A stretch of 64,000 nt of DNA from Phyto melanocephala (GCA_941918925.1 OW799233.1:47949341-48013340); one strand, 5' to 3'. Positions 11,762 to 23,185 are shown, counted from the stretch's first letter. The notes: generated from the letters alone by a model not told the origin. Program-made: numbers and translations.

Positions 11762-14504
11762 TTCAATATAAAATTATTGCTAAAGTGCTAGTAGACACAT
11801 TTTGTATGTGTTAGTTTCAGTCATCAATTTCTTGTAGGAAACTTTCTTTCTTTGACACCGCTTTGCTTGAAGTTGCGGTCGCACTCTGTTTTATAATGTA
11901 ATCTTAGTTAGTTAAATCTTTTAATCAACTTTTGGCTATGCCCTCGTTAGTACTGGCAATATATAAGTAAGAAAAATTAAGTAATATTTTCTATCATGTC
12001 AACTTGGAGCGTGATGGGAAAAGAAGGTGTTAATAAAGTGTCAGTAAAATCACGTCATGTTAACACTTGATATCGTGTAAAATCAAAAAAGAAAAACTCA
12101 AAAACAAAAACTGCAACAATAAACCAACATGAGGTTTCAACATTTGTTTTTTGTTATTTTTGTGGCATTTTTAACTTATTTACCTGACAAAGTGCGTCGT
12201 TGTGTACGTATAACACAAAAAAGGGCCTCATGACTGGCGGCTTCTATTCACGCTATGTAGATGTTCATGTTTAAACCTTTTTTTTTTGTTCATGCTTGTT
12301 AGGGGCAATAACAAATGAGCAATTATGTTGGTTGCATGATTATGTACATAAATGAATTGGTATGTAATTTATACTCGTTTGTATGGATGTGATGAAAATA
12401 ACTAGAGGAGTTGAAAAAATGCCGTTAGACAAATAAAAATCATTTATTTTTTTCGTGTTGAGAACACTTATGCCGGTGGCTGTGATTTTAAAGTTTGTTT
12501 TTCTAGGAAACATTGTTTAACAGTAACATTGTTTAAATATAATTATATATGTATGTATTAGTTAGTTCTAAATAAATGTGGAAATAGAGTTAAGAAATGA
12601 AAAAGCTCTTGGAAATAGTGGTTACACAAAATGTTTGTTTCTTAAGTCTTTTGTTTTTAAGTACATTTGTTTTAAGTAATGCACAGCAAAATGTATAATA
12701 GGTTTAAAACAAACCTTTACTAAGCAAATGCTTTGCTTAAAAATACTTAATAATACCATTAAGTCAAAATCTTTTATACATTTTTCATTTACCTTAACTA
12801 AGTTAGCGCAATCAAGACCCAACAACATTTTTTTCACTATTTCCTTTCAAATGTATCATACATTTTTTTAATAATGGGCCATTTACCATTGATTGAATTT
12901 CAAAAAGATTTGCCTAGAATGATATATTTTTCATGACATTTACTTGAAATGTGTTTTTTTAGTCAAAAATTCAAATAAATATTTTAAAGTAAATCACTTT
13001 AGTTACTGTCTTATCGCTTATTTAGTCCTCATTAATGTTTGTCTAAGTATTTATTAATTTGTTTTTTAGATATAACCTGTGATTAAATTCATCACCCTAA
13101 TTTCATAAAAGATTTCATATATAGATGAAGTTTTATTATAAGTGTAAAAATAAGTGTACGAGTATACATATGCCATTTACCTCGGCTATCGATTATCGCT
13201 ATTAGCTATAATATAGTTTCCTTGAAGGCATTTTCGTTTTTTGCTACTTATTTATCTAAACTTCCTTTGTATACTTGCTGCTAACTACTTATAAGAGTAT
13301 GTGTTTGGTATTTTGATAGTTTCTGGTATATTATTTTTATTATATCGATATTAAAATATACATATTTAGCATAGAGCTACACTTTATGTTGTTTGCTGGC
13401 TTGCGATTTCATTCGCGAATTCTACAATTTTAACTTTTTAGATACTTTGAGTCTGAATACGCTAACATACGTGATATTCTAGACTAATGGTTCTAGGGCC
13501 GATTTTTATAAGAAAACCGTAGTTATGGTCTGCTACTCATTGTTATTAATGATCTCGTACTACAAGGTTTGTGTAAATTTTTTTATTTGTATGTATTTTT
13601 TTCATACAATTATAATATAAACAGATTGCGTCTTAAATCTTTAGTTTAGCAAAAATATTAAAAAAATAATACTTTTGCTTTAAAAATGATCTCTAAACTT
13701 TAATTTAGTTTTATTACCAGAAACAGCCTTTGTAACAGAAATGACAAATTGAAATTTAAAAAAAAACACTATAATTCATTCGCCCTCCCTCATCAGTAAA
13801 ACCACAGGGTTACGTTGCTAAGTAAATCAGAAAAATATAAAAAATTAGCAGCTGCATTAGCACTATCATCACCACTACCGCCACCATCAGCATTAACTGC
13901 AATTTAAAATAGCTCGTACTTTATACATATTTTTTGTTATTTGAATTGCATAACAAAGAAAGTATTTTTTGCAGTTTTCCAGTGCAAAAATATTTTAAAA
14001 ACTGGTTTTTGCAATGATACGAAGTTATAAGCAATTAAATTAGCTATTTAGAAATTTTAATAGTTTTAAAATTCATTTTTGAAATTTTATAACAATTACA
14101 GATTTAATGAAGAGAATTCAAGCAAATTTATACTAAATTTGATAATTAGAAATGACGAGGGAAAAAGAAATTATATATGAAATAGCTAAAAACTAAACGT
14201 CCTACTACAACTTTCTTTCAAATTTGCTTTGTTATTTAAAAAAAAAGGTGAAAGCGTTTTTTGTTTAGTTTGAACGAAATAAATAAATTTCCGTATTCTG
14301 TTAGTTACAAATGATTTGCTACAATTAATTTACTTATCAAAAAGACAGTTCGTTAATTAGCAAGTTTATGTAGCATTAAATTATGTTGTTTGTGAATTTG
14401 CTTATTGTGCGTGTTTTGTTCGTTGGCAAGTTGTTGTCAATTATAAAAAAATAAAGATTTTGAAAGTCATTTTGTGATTTTATGTCACAGTCCTAAAGAC
14501 TGTA
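11762..14504. other. Intergenic stretch, no recognised gene
   Basis: AT-rich sequence. The only item worth marking is a short signal-peptide-like ORF at 12129. Apart from that I see only chance ORFs and A/T runs, plus a small run of CCACCA/CATCA triplets near 13870-13900. Confidence 0.4.
12129..12233 (+). CDS. Candidate short ORF or first exon with signal peptide
   Basis: An ATG in good insect context (ACCAACATG) follows an A-rich, UTR-like stretch and opens a 34-residue frame. It begins with a charged residue and a strongly hydrophobic run (LFFVIFVAFLTYLP), as in a secretory signal peptide. A possible splice donor (AAA|GTGCGT, 12191/12192) lies right after the hydrophobic run, so this could be exon 1 of a secreted protein. 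There is no homology evidence and no downstream exon was identified. Chance is a real alternative. Confidence 0.2.
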   Translation: MRFQHLFFVIFVAFLTYLPDKVRRCVRITQKRAS

Positions 14505-14598
14505 GGTTAGGTTAGATCCGGCAGCCGCCCGAAGGCATAGCTCACTTGGGTCCTCCGAGGGTCCCGTTGTTGTACTGTAGGCACCAACGCCGGTTCGT

Positions 14599-17500
14599 CT
14601 ATGTCCTCTGGCCGTCGTTCCTCAGCCATCCTGTCCTGTTTACAAAGGTGTGGATATTTCCCAGATCAACTGCGGAAAGACAAGTTTTACTAACAAGTAT
14701 TCGCTGACCTAGAATCTGGTGTCTCAGGTCCCCGAATGCAGGACAATTACAGAGAAGATATTCAGTTCTCTCCTCCTCTTCCTCATTTTCGCAACTTCTG
14801 CAGAAGTCGTTGTAAGGGATATTCAGCCTTTTCGCATGTGTGCCTATAGGCCAGTGTCCGGTAATGACCGCTATGAAGTTCCTAAGGTGGATTCGGGGCA
14901 TATTCACTGCATATTGCGTCCTATGCACATCCATGTCAGGCCAGATCTTTCTGGTTTCCAAACAAGTGGGTTCTCTCACCCATCTTTCCTTGGCATCCGA
15001 ATAGAATTGATGCGAGATTAGCTGCTTACCCTTCGATAAGGGAATACCCAAAGCATAACTGGATTCAACGGAATCTAAGGTGGTACCGGCTTTTGCAAGT
15101 GCATCAGCCCTATTATTACCATCAATATCCCCATGTCCTGGAACCCACACAAGGGTAACCTTGTCGAATGTCTCGCTATCTCCTCAAGAGACACCCGGCA
15201 TTCCTGGGCAATTTTCGATGTGCTGTACACACTCTCAAGGGACCTAATAGCCGCCTTGCTGTCAGTAAATATATAAATATCCCTGCCAGATATTTCATTA
15301 TACTGAATCTGTTCCGCGGCTGTCCTAATAGCCATCGCGCTACAGTAATCCGGTAGCCTAAAGGACAATTCCAAGCCCAACTGGATCGAAAAGATACCAC
15401 ATCCAGCTCCAGCATGTGATATCGATCCGTCAGTAAATATCTGGATGGCATTCTCCGGAGGTCGGAGGCCGTTGTCGTATTCAGATCTATCCGGTATATT
15501 CGTCACGAAACCCGGATCGAATGCTGGTTCAGGTACCTTGTAATCCATAGGAGAAGTAATATTGATCATACCCAAAATTCTTGCATGTCCATAATTCACA
15601 TACTTCTATGCCCTTGTGGCATTCACCATGATGTCTGGTGGTAACCAGTTTAAAATAGTGAACAGTGTCTTAGATGGTGTGGTCCTAAGAGCACCTGTTA
15701 TCATAATCGCAGCCATTCTCATAATACGTCCGAAACTGTCCTGGTGGATTTTCTTCTCCAGCGCCACCCACCAGACTGCTGCTCCGTAATAAAGAATTGG
15801 TCTGACGACAGAATCGTATAGCCAGTATAAGTTCCTGGGGTTAATACCCCAATTAAGGCCAATTGCCCTCTTGCAGCAGTATAATACAGTTGCCGCCTTA
15901 GTGGTCCTGGACTTTGTGTTCAGGTTCCAGTTTAGTTTGCTGTCCAATACGAGACCCAAATATTTGGCATTATCGGATAGCGCTAGTGCCACTCCGTCTA
16001 TCCTAGGCGTAGCAAAGGTCGGTATTTTGTACCTCCTTGTGAACAGTACCAGTTCCGTTTTGGCAGGATTGACTCCCAGCCCACATCCCTGGCACCATCT
16101 AAGTATTAACTTTAGCGCAGATTCCAAGAGCTCCGAGAGCAGTCCAGGATCTTTGCCCGTAGCTGCTACAGCCACATCATCCGCATAAGCAACAGTCATG
16201 CAGGATGTATTCTCCATGGCCCTAAGCAGGATATTAATGTTGATGTTCCATAGTAGTGGAGAAAGTACGCCACCTTGCGGTGTGCCATTTACAGCCACCT
16301 TGGAGATGCTAGAGGCGCCCAAAGATGATTCAATGCGCCTATATTTCAGTAGTTTTCCCACAAAACCGGTGACCGCAGGATCTATGTCCAGTTGTCTCAA
16401 GGCGTTCAGAACCGAATCCGGTTTGATATTGTTGAAGGCGTCCTCAATATCAAGGAAGGCGACCAAGGTGAAGTCCCTGTAGTTCAGAGATTTTTCAATA
16501 TGGCCAACCAGCGCGTGTAGCGCCGTTTCCGTAGATTTTCCCTTCGTATAGGCATGCTGTGCCCCCGACAGAGCCTCTGGTCCTAGAGACGATCTGATAT
16601 AAACATCAATAATCCTCTCCAGAGTCTTAAGCAGAAAGGAGGAGAGACTTATTGGCCTGAAGTCTCCGGCCCTTGTATGCGAGGCCTTACTTCCCTTGGG
16701 TATGAAAATAATCTTATAGGATGTCCATCTTGATGGGACATGGGATAAATGCAAGCATGCCTTGAATATCACCAGAAGCCATGGCATTAAAATATCGATG
16801 TTCTCCTGTAGATCCGCTGGAATTACGCCATCAGGACCTGGAGACTTGAAGGGATGGAAACTTCCAACTGCCCATCTTATGCGATGCTCAGTGATCGGTA
16901 GATTCGATATGTCATATGCATCCGTGTGGTCAACAGCAGGACGAGAGTCCTGCTCTAGACAGCCTGGGAAATGTGTCTCCATGAGAACCTCCAGCGTTTC
17001 CTTACTGCTGGTGGTCCACGAACCATCCGCCCTCTGTATGTATGATGGTATTGTTGGATTCAATGATAGAATCTTTCGTAGCCGAGTTGTCTCCAAAGAA
17101 TTTTCCACCTCACTGCAGAATTTTCTCCAGGATTGCCTCTTGGCTCTTCTGATAACATTACTCAAGAACTCAGTTACGGAGTCCAGAGTGGACCTATCGT
17201 CAATGGAGTCTGGACATGAAGAGAGCTTTCCACTTTGTAAAACAAATCGAAATCAATATATAGGTGATCGGAAAAAGAGCAGTCCTTCGACACCCTCCAA
17301 TTTCCTATCAAATTCATATACCTATTGCTAATAAGAGTAACATCCAAAACCTCCCTTCTGTTAGTAACTACAAAGGTGGGATCATTACCCCTATTAACTA
17401 CTGTCTGTTTATTTTCAATTATAAATTCGAGGAGTGACAAACCCCTTTGGTTTGTATCCAAACTACCCCAGACGGTATGGTGCGCGTTGGCATCCGCGCA

Positions 17501-17891
17501 GATTATGAGAGGGATGTTCCGTTCGTTCGCGCAAGACATCGCCTTCCTAGTGATGGAGTTAGGTGGGTCCCCTCCATGATCGTGCGCCATGTAACAGCTC
17601 ATTAGCCAGACTATTCGCCTCTTGTTCTCGATGGCTATAGTACAGTATAGTACTGAAGTCGGATAGAACAAAAGCTTTAAGATTGTTTTTGGCCATAATG
17701 CAAGATCTGGTCCTACCTGGTCCGGCTGCATACAGAATGTAGTAGCCATCCTTGTTTAGCCCGCAAACCCTGTATTTCTACAACAATGGTTCTTGGACAC
17801 ATATAAGATCCTCCGTGAATGAAGACAGTCGGAGGAGTAGGGCAGCTGACGCCGCTTTTGAGTGATGAAGGTAAATTTGAGTAACCTTCAA
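14599..17891 (-). pseudogene. LOA-element ORF2 (endonuclease-RT-RNase H), broken
   Basis: The APE-type endonuclease part starts near 17891 (LHHSKAASAALLLRL). It meets a TAG at 17780-17778, a frameshift near 17650, then continues with DANAHHTVWGS and SFSDHLYIDF to about 17200, where the frame shifts again. The reverse transcriptase frame 17165-15606 is clean, with SPGPDG, FLDIEDAF, TPQGGVLSPLLWN and active site YADD (frame residues 327-330). After a TAG (15608-15606) the RNase H domain follows in the same frame (IFTDGS, AAEQ, FTDSKAA). A frameshift near 15167 precedes the last RNase H motif (GHGDIDGNNRADALAKAG) and the C-terminal cysteine motif CRSC...CNCPA. Two stops and three frameshifts make ORF2 inactive, although RT itself keeps its catalytic residues. 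Confidence 0.85.
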
Positions 17892-19420
17892 TGTAGCTGA
17901 TCGCTGTGGACGACAGTGACATCGGCGTCCTCTGAACCATCGTCAGATTCTAGAAGGGCGTCTTCATCTTCTGCCACATCCATCTTATCAAAGAATTCCC
18001 CCACTAGTCCTGAGACCGATTGGGTGTCATCAATGTCCGATGAAAGAGCAGATTCATCGTCACAGCTTATGGAGAGATCCTTAGAAGAGTCCTTACTCTC
18101 CGGAGCTTGAGGCTTCTCCTTGTCGTCACCATTATAGACCCGGAGAAAGATAGTGCCAAAACCATAGTATATCTTTCCCTGAGTCTTTCGAAGTGGAGAC
18201 AGGGAGTCACTGTTTATAATAACAGTGGCCTTCCTGGAGCCTTCTACAGCTTCAGTAACCTTGGCTATTTTCCAGTCCTTCGTGGGTAGCTGAGGATTAC
18301 TGACCTGCGCTATCTCCAGAATCTCCTTTGGGTCAAATGGTATTGCGGGAATCTTGGCAATAGATCTCGCCCTTTGTGGAGCATCGGCGAGAGGTATTGC
18401 CTCGAGCTTCGCGCCAGACCATACTTCCCCGAGGGGCTCTATGGCGGTCTTGTACAGCTGCGCTGAACGCTCGTCTGTACAGGCTATGAGCTTGATGTGG
18501 CCTTGGTACCAGCCAGCATCTTCACACTGGGGTGGTGGTCCCGGGTTGTCCCGAACAACTTTCAAGAACACCCCATTGAGAGCCATGACAACCAATTTCC
18601 AGTTGCTGGAAGAAATGGTGCCATCGCTGGAGTTGCGGTCAATGATCGCCCAAATGAGGTGGTCCTTAGCCACCTCCTTGTAGGATCTTGGTTGTGGCCG
18701 TGGAGGCATATGTTTGGAACGTTTTGTTCCTGGAAGAGTGTCCTCCTCTGACCGTTGCCGTTTAGGCGCTGCAGAGGATGCCGTCCGTTTAGGACTGCCT
18801 ACACCTGCATTAGGAGGATCACTTTTTAACCCTTCAATGAGGGTTTTCGCCCACCGGAGAGAGTTTTTCTCTTGCTCCGTGAGCTCGTCAGTAGGTTTTT
18901 CACCAAACTGACTTATTATTTTATAAGCGGAACGCTTAGAAGTGAAGGCCCTTTTGGATTGCTTTCTGTGCCTTGGGGAATCTGTTTTAGGAGCCGTGGA
19001 GGTCGAGGGTGGTGCTACAGGAATCATCGAATCATTCTTCGCATGATCCTTCTGCACAGTGTTTGGCACAAGGGATCCAGGTTTAGTGGCAGACTGAGTC
19101 TTAGCCACCTCACCGGCACCTGAAGCTGGTATTTTGACAGGAACTAGTCCCATCCGGACCTTAGGAGCCTTAAAAGTACCTGGTTTCGAAGAACCACGCT
19201 GTACCAAGCTCTGGTTTCGATCGCCTATCGGCTTGATCGGGCATGTTTTTAGCGCACTAGTAGCTAGTCGGCTAGTGGAGCCTGGCGCTTCCACTCCACT
19301 AGTCGAGGTTTCAGTAGCCGACAACTTACTGAAGCCTGATATCGACACTGCAGTAGTTGGGTCTCCGGAGATTATGAAGCCCTTTACCGGATACGCAGGG
19401 CATGATTCTTTTCTTGACAT
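17888..19420 (-). CDS. LOA-element ORF1 protein (DUF4780-like)
   Basis: This is an intact 510-residue frame. The N-terminal 230 residues are low-complexity and rich in S, T, P and K. A basic patch (KRTASSAAPKRQRS) is a possible nuclear signal. Residues about 245-425 form a compact domain with WAIIDRNSSDGTIS, GWYQGHIKLIACTDE and IYYGFGTIFLRVY, which I recognise as DUF4780, typical of ORF1 in dipteran LOA-type elements. The last 80 residues are very acidic. No CCHC knuckle is present. It presumably binds element RNA and chaperones integration; this is inferred from ORF1 proteins in general. Its stop (CATTGA) overlaps the beginning of the ORF2 frame, which suggests reinitiation. Confidence 0.8.
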   Translation of the reverse strand: MSRKESCPAYPVKGFIISGDPTTAVSISGFSKLSATETSTSGVEAPGSTSRLATSALKTCPIKPIGDRNQSLVQRGSSKPGTFKAPKVRMGLVPVKIPASGAGEVAKTQSATKPGSLVPNTVQKDHAKNDSMIPVAPPSTSTAPKTDSPRHRKQSKRAFTSKRSAYKIISQFGEKPTDELTEQEKNSLRWAKTLIEGLKSDPPNAGVGSPKRTASSAAPKRQRSEEDTLPGTKRSKHMPPRPQPRSYKEVAKDHLIWAIIDRNSSDGTISSSNWKLVVMALNGVFLKVVRDNPGPPPQCEDAGWYQGHIKLIACTDERSAQLYKTAIEPLGEVWSGAKLEAIPLADAPQRARSIAKIPAIPFDPKEILEIAQVSNPQLPTKDWKIAKVTEAVEGSRKATVIINSDSLSPLRKTQGKIYYGFGTIFLRVYNGDDKEKPQAPESKDSSKDLSISCDDESALSSDIDDTQSVSGLVGEFFDKMDVAEDEDALLESDDGSEDADVTVVHSDQLH

Positions 19421-19600
19421 TACGGAAGAGTTGTTTTTTTTGCATTTTATGCCTACTGCAAGGCTTACTATAACTGCCGCCCCACTGGAGACGATTTAAT
19501 AAAGCGGACGCAATTCTCAACATCCTGTATGAAGAGGGAGTTGAGAAGTAGCCTGCCAGCCGCCCCAACTAGGAGAAACAGACGCTGGTAGGCAGGGGGT

Positions 19601-19674
19601 GGGTAGTTCTTAGTTCGTGTAATTTACACTTAAGCCCTCGCATCGCGACAAGATGACTACCCCTTCGCGAGGGC
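19601..19674 (-). ncRNA. HDV-like self-cleaving ribozyme at 5' end of LOA element
   Basis: Read on the minus strand, the first 74 nt form the nested double-pseudoknot layout of HDV-like ribozymes. P1 is 7 bp (19674-19668 with 19640-19634). P2 is 7 bp (19662-19656 with 19607-19601). P3 is 4 bp (19655-19652 with 19644-19641) with a 7-nt loop UUGUCGC. P4 is GUGU/ACAC (19629-19626 with 19620-19617). The strand between P4 and P2 contains CUAAG, with a cytosine (19613) at the place of the catalytic C. P1 starts exactly at the first base of the element as set by the target duplication, where cleavage would free the RNA 5' end. P1.1 looks weak. HDV-like ribozymes at non-LTR 5' ends are known, including in the LOA-related Baggins group. 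Confidence 0.8.
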
Positions 19675-19831
19675 CTAAAGACTGTAAAAATATAAATAAG
19701 TACGAGCACTATATTCGGTTGTGCCAAATTTTTGGTACCCTCAAACAATGATGTGAAGAAACTTTTTACCACAAAGTTTATTAGTTTGTTCACAACTCCA
19801 ATAACTACAGATTACAACAAAATATGTAATA

Positions 19832-20255
19832 CAGTAGAATCTTAACTTTTGCTTTTCTAAGCGCGTTTTTAAGGCGAAAAAAAGGAATAAATAAAGTATG
19901 TAATAAATTTTATATGTAAACACAACTTTTTTTAGACCACTGACCTCTAACAAGAACTTCAACAGCAATGTTGAACATGGACAACATTTTTGGCGGGTCA
20001 AAATAAAAAGGAAGTTCGGGGAATACCATAATCTATTAAGCAACAATAAAGATTTAGCGTTGCCACTGAGAAGATTTTAAGTGATTAAGCTGCCACTATT
20101 ATCACTGAAACAGCCGTTGTTTTAAAATAAAATTACACGCTCTAAAAAGTTAACCGAAAAGTTAAATTTTTAGAGCTGCATGTTGATAACTAAAAACTGT
20201 TTACGTATTCACGTGTTTAACTTTTACGCGAGTAAACTTTTCTAAGATTCTACTG
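19832..20255. mobile_element. MITE with CAGTAGAATCTTA inverted repeats (pogo/Tc1-type)
   Basis: A 13-bp terminal inverted repeat CAGTAGAATCTTA lies at 19832-19844 and, reversed, at 20243-20255. Both sides are flanked by TA. The interior is 424 bp, non-coding, with a smaller inner inverted repeat around 20140-20185. CAGT ends with a TA duplication are typical of pogo/Tigger-like members of the Tc1-mariner superfamily. Confidence 0.55.
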
Positions 20256-20920
20256 TACATGCTTTGTTTTAATCGAATGGGTTATTAAACATCGACAAGG
20301 GGATGCAAAGTTTTCGAGCAAAATAATCCCAAGTGACGAACCACCAAAAACCACACCATGGTTTGTGAGTTTTAAAATATAAGTCGCTTCAGCCCCACTC
20401 CAGACAATCCATCCAGGAAGCATCTGACCTCAACCCCATCTCTGTGGAAAAAGAAGATAACATCATGGCAAAAAACCAGGCAACCGTTATCTCCTGAGAA
20501 TCGATGATTACCACCACTACATAAAACACACAAAGGACTAAAGATGGCAGCACCAATATACTGGGACCTGCTACAGCAGACAATCATCTACTTCGCTGAA
20601 TCAACAACCGACAAAAATAATAGTTTCAATTTTACGGCAACATCCTTTGGCACAAGAAATGAAACTTTCAAAGAAATGAGCGACAAATAGTGCAAGATGG
20701 AGATGATTTGTAGAAGCCATATGCTTTCAAGACACATAATAGAAAAAAGGGCTTAGATAACCCTACCTACTCTACTCGAGGTATCCTTAAACCGAAGTTT
20801 TGCAAAAATCAGTCTGGCCAAGCAGCAAGATAACAGAGCTAAATTGCCTAAAGTAAATAATATTTACCTGAATTATTTATAGTTTCAACAAAAAGGTATC
20901 ACATGTCATTCAATTCATTA
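20256..20920. other. Unassigned, slightly GC-richer segment
   Basis: 20380-20640 is less AT-rich than its neighbours. A TATA-like motif lies near 20377, and a 41-codon frame opens at an ATG near 20545 (MAAPIYWDLLQQ). I recognise no family. It may be a retroelement LTR or leader fragment. Confidence 0.25.
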
Positions 20921-21162
20921 AAGTAGCAAATACAAGGGATGTTTTTAATATCTGACTTTAAAATTTGTGAGACATATGTTAATGCATGTCTGACGTTTTG
21001 ACGGAAGAAAATAGAGCGCGTTCTAATTGAAATTTTGTCAGATGTCTCAATACATGTTTTTTACAGAAGTAATGTTTTAAAGGTAACACACGATATGTTC
21101 GTATTTATCAGTGTTGAATTTATCAAGTCAGATGTAAAAAACAAGTCATGAATTAGCCACTT
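20921..21162. mobile_element. MITE of the ACACGGCATGTTTTTTACATCT family, diverged copy
   Basis: The ends are imperfect inverted repeats containing TGTTTTTNAYATCTGACTT. The interior shares long stretches with 28706-29012, such as AAATTTGTGAGACATATGT and TTTTGTCAGATGTCTCAA. Non-coding. TAA/TTA sits at both edges. Confidence 0.55.
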
Positions 21163-21890
21163 TAACATTTCGATTAGTTCAAGAGACATTTCATAATTTT
21201 GTACACTTTAGTCTCAGTGTTTAGAATTGGTTTCCAACAACGTTAGATTCAACATCGTTAAATTCTTTTTGTTAAGTTACTTAAAACCAAATGGTATTGC
21301 AAACAAGCTAACGAAAATTTGGTCTTAAAGGAGATAAGTCGATGTTGCATCAACGCATAAACATTATTAAAATTGAGACGTAAAATCAAAAGCAGCAGTG
21401 TCGTGGATATAATTTTACCAATTTGCGATTTCACAAATAATCTCCTCTCACTAGATTTTGCAGTAAAATATAAAAATATACAGCTGATTGACAGAGACCT
21501 GTCATTAGTCACATAGTTTTTGAGTCCACCATATATGTAAAACATTATAGCGGTTAGTGTTTACATAACTGCTCTAACATATGTATGTACATAAAAAATA
21601 TGGTCTAAAATAAATATTTAAAAACATTTTTTTCTTCATATGTCAAATACACTAATTTACATTTATTATAACATTTGCTAAATAAATATTAAAAAACACC
21701 CACTATTTAAAGCTGCTTCATTAAATGTAGTTGAATAACTGTAACATCAACAATATAATATTTTATAACGGTTTTTTAAAAGCCTTATACATTTATTTAT
21801 ATTTTTTTTATTAGTGTAACTTCGCATGACAATGTTTCTTAACATCAGTTTAAGAAACGAAAAATTGTCAAGGCAAACAACTAAAAATTA
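21163..21890. other. Intergenic, nothing recognised
   Basis: AT-rich sequence with no convincing coding or repeat structure. Confidence 0.4.
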
Positions 21891-22350
21891 TCTATGTATA
21901 TATATAAAATTGAAACTCTGTGTGTGTGTTAGCTATAGACTCCGAAACTGTAAAACCGATCGAGCTCAAACTTTGGCAAGTTGTTGTACATATTCCATAA
22001 AAAATTAGTTATCAGTTTCAGCTACTTGAACTTCACCGATTTTTCTGAAACTTTGCGCACACATATTGAGCTCTCATGATTATATAATTTCGTGATTAGA
22101 AAAGTGGGCAGTGCCACGCCCATAATAAATAAGTTATCATTTTAAGCTACTTGAACTGATCGATTTTTGTGAAACTTTGCACACATATTGAGCTGTCATG
22201 AATATACAGTTTCGTGATTATAAAAGTGGACAGTCCATGCCCATTAATAAAAGTGATAATTTTTAACTTTTTGCACTTGATATTCAATTTTAATTCAGAA
22301 TGCATTTTTATTAATTAAGGGGCGTAGCAACGCGCGCCGGGCTTTTCTAG
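21891..22350 (+). mobile_element. Helitron, family 1, copy 2 (short)
   Basis: It starts TCTATGTATATATATAAAA after an A and ends in GGGGCGTAGCAACGCGCG ... CTAG before a T. It carries the same leader (ACTCCGAAACTGTAAAACCG) as the other family-1 copies, but only two to three of the tandem units. Non-autonomous. Confidence 0.65.
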
Positions 22351-23185
22351 TACTAAATAAAATAGACTGTTGTAACAAGTGAGTTAAATAATATTGAAGT
22401 ACTTGAAATAAATATATGTATGTATATGTACAATAGGTTTTTTTTATTTAATCACCACTATTTTTAATTAAAAAAATTAAAAAATCAGGTCAAATGTTTG
22501 TTGGCAAAGTGTAATCTTAATGATAATATGAATGTAATTAAATTCATGATTAAATAAATAATTACTTATACCTTAATGATATATTAAGGCAACTGGCATT
22601 ATTTGTAACATTTATTTATATTTTCTTAAGTATTCTATTTAAAAACTGCTCATACACATACATACATTAATATTCAAGTAAAAAAATTTGTGATTTAAGA
22701 AGACCTTGTATTTTCGCAGTAAATTGTATAAAAAAAAGGTTTAGCGTGAAAAATCGTAAAAATATTTGTAACTAAAATAATTCATTTATGTGGTACATAT
22801 TTTTTTATATTTTTTTTGCTATTGACTTAAGTAATTACCCCGTTTACAAACATAAATTAAAGTCTTTTTGTTAACACTATTCTTACCAGTTAGTTTATGG
22901 AGGAATTAAGTAAAATTGAAAAATTTTCTTTAAATAGTGAATTTATACAAAAGCTGTTTATTACATTCACGGGTTTTTTAGTGTTAAACATAATCTGTCA
23001 GCCAGCATGTGCCGTAGGTGAGTAAACAGTAAAGTAATAGTTTTTAAATTTTAATATTTAAAATCACATAAGAATAAAAAAAAAGTATATTAAAAAAGAT
23101 TTTAAAAATTATTCTTTGATTATGTTGTTGTTTAGTTGTTGTACTGCTTTTTTATTCATTCATAATTTTCTATGCTGTGAAATAT
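22351..23185. other. Intergenic stretch with one candidate exon
   Basis: AT-rich. It holds a candidate first coding exon at 22897-23017, otherwise nothing recognised. Confidence 0.35.
22897..23017 (+). CDS. Candidate first coding exon of a membrane protein
   Basis: An ATG lies 7 nt downstream of an acceptor-like CTTACCAG and opens 40 codons with no stop, then a strong donor CGTAG|GTGAGT leaves phase 1. The peptide has a polar start (MEELSKIEKFSLNSEFIQK) followed by a hydrophobic helix ending in CQPACAV-G. This is how the first exon of an MFS sugar transporter often looks, but I found no matching next exon on this strand. Family-A repeat sequence begins 170 nt downstream, inside the would-be intron. 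Low confidence. Confidence 0.3.

Larger units (their letters stand above)
14505..19674 (-). mobile_element. Full-length LOA-clade non-LTR retrotransposon
   Basis: The element is 5170 bp and reads right to left. Its ends are set by a perfect direct repeat CTAAAGACTGTA (14493-14504 and 19675-19686; one further C is shared, so 12-13 bp), a normal target-site duplication for target-primed reverse transcription. Order: 5' HDV-like ribozyme, 5' UTR, ORF1 with a DUF4780-like domain, then ORF2 with endonuclease, reverse transcriptase, RNase H and a C-terminal cysteine motif. The 3' end has no poly(A); it ends in CTAACCTAACC. An RNase H plus DUF4780-type ORF1 fits the LOA clade in flies. ORF2 has several lesions, so this copy is dead in cis. 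Confidence 0.85.
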
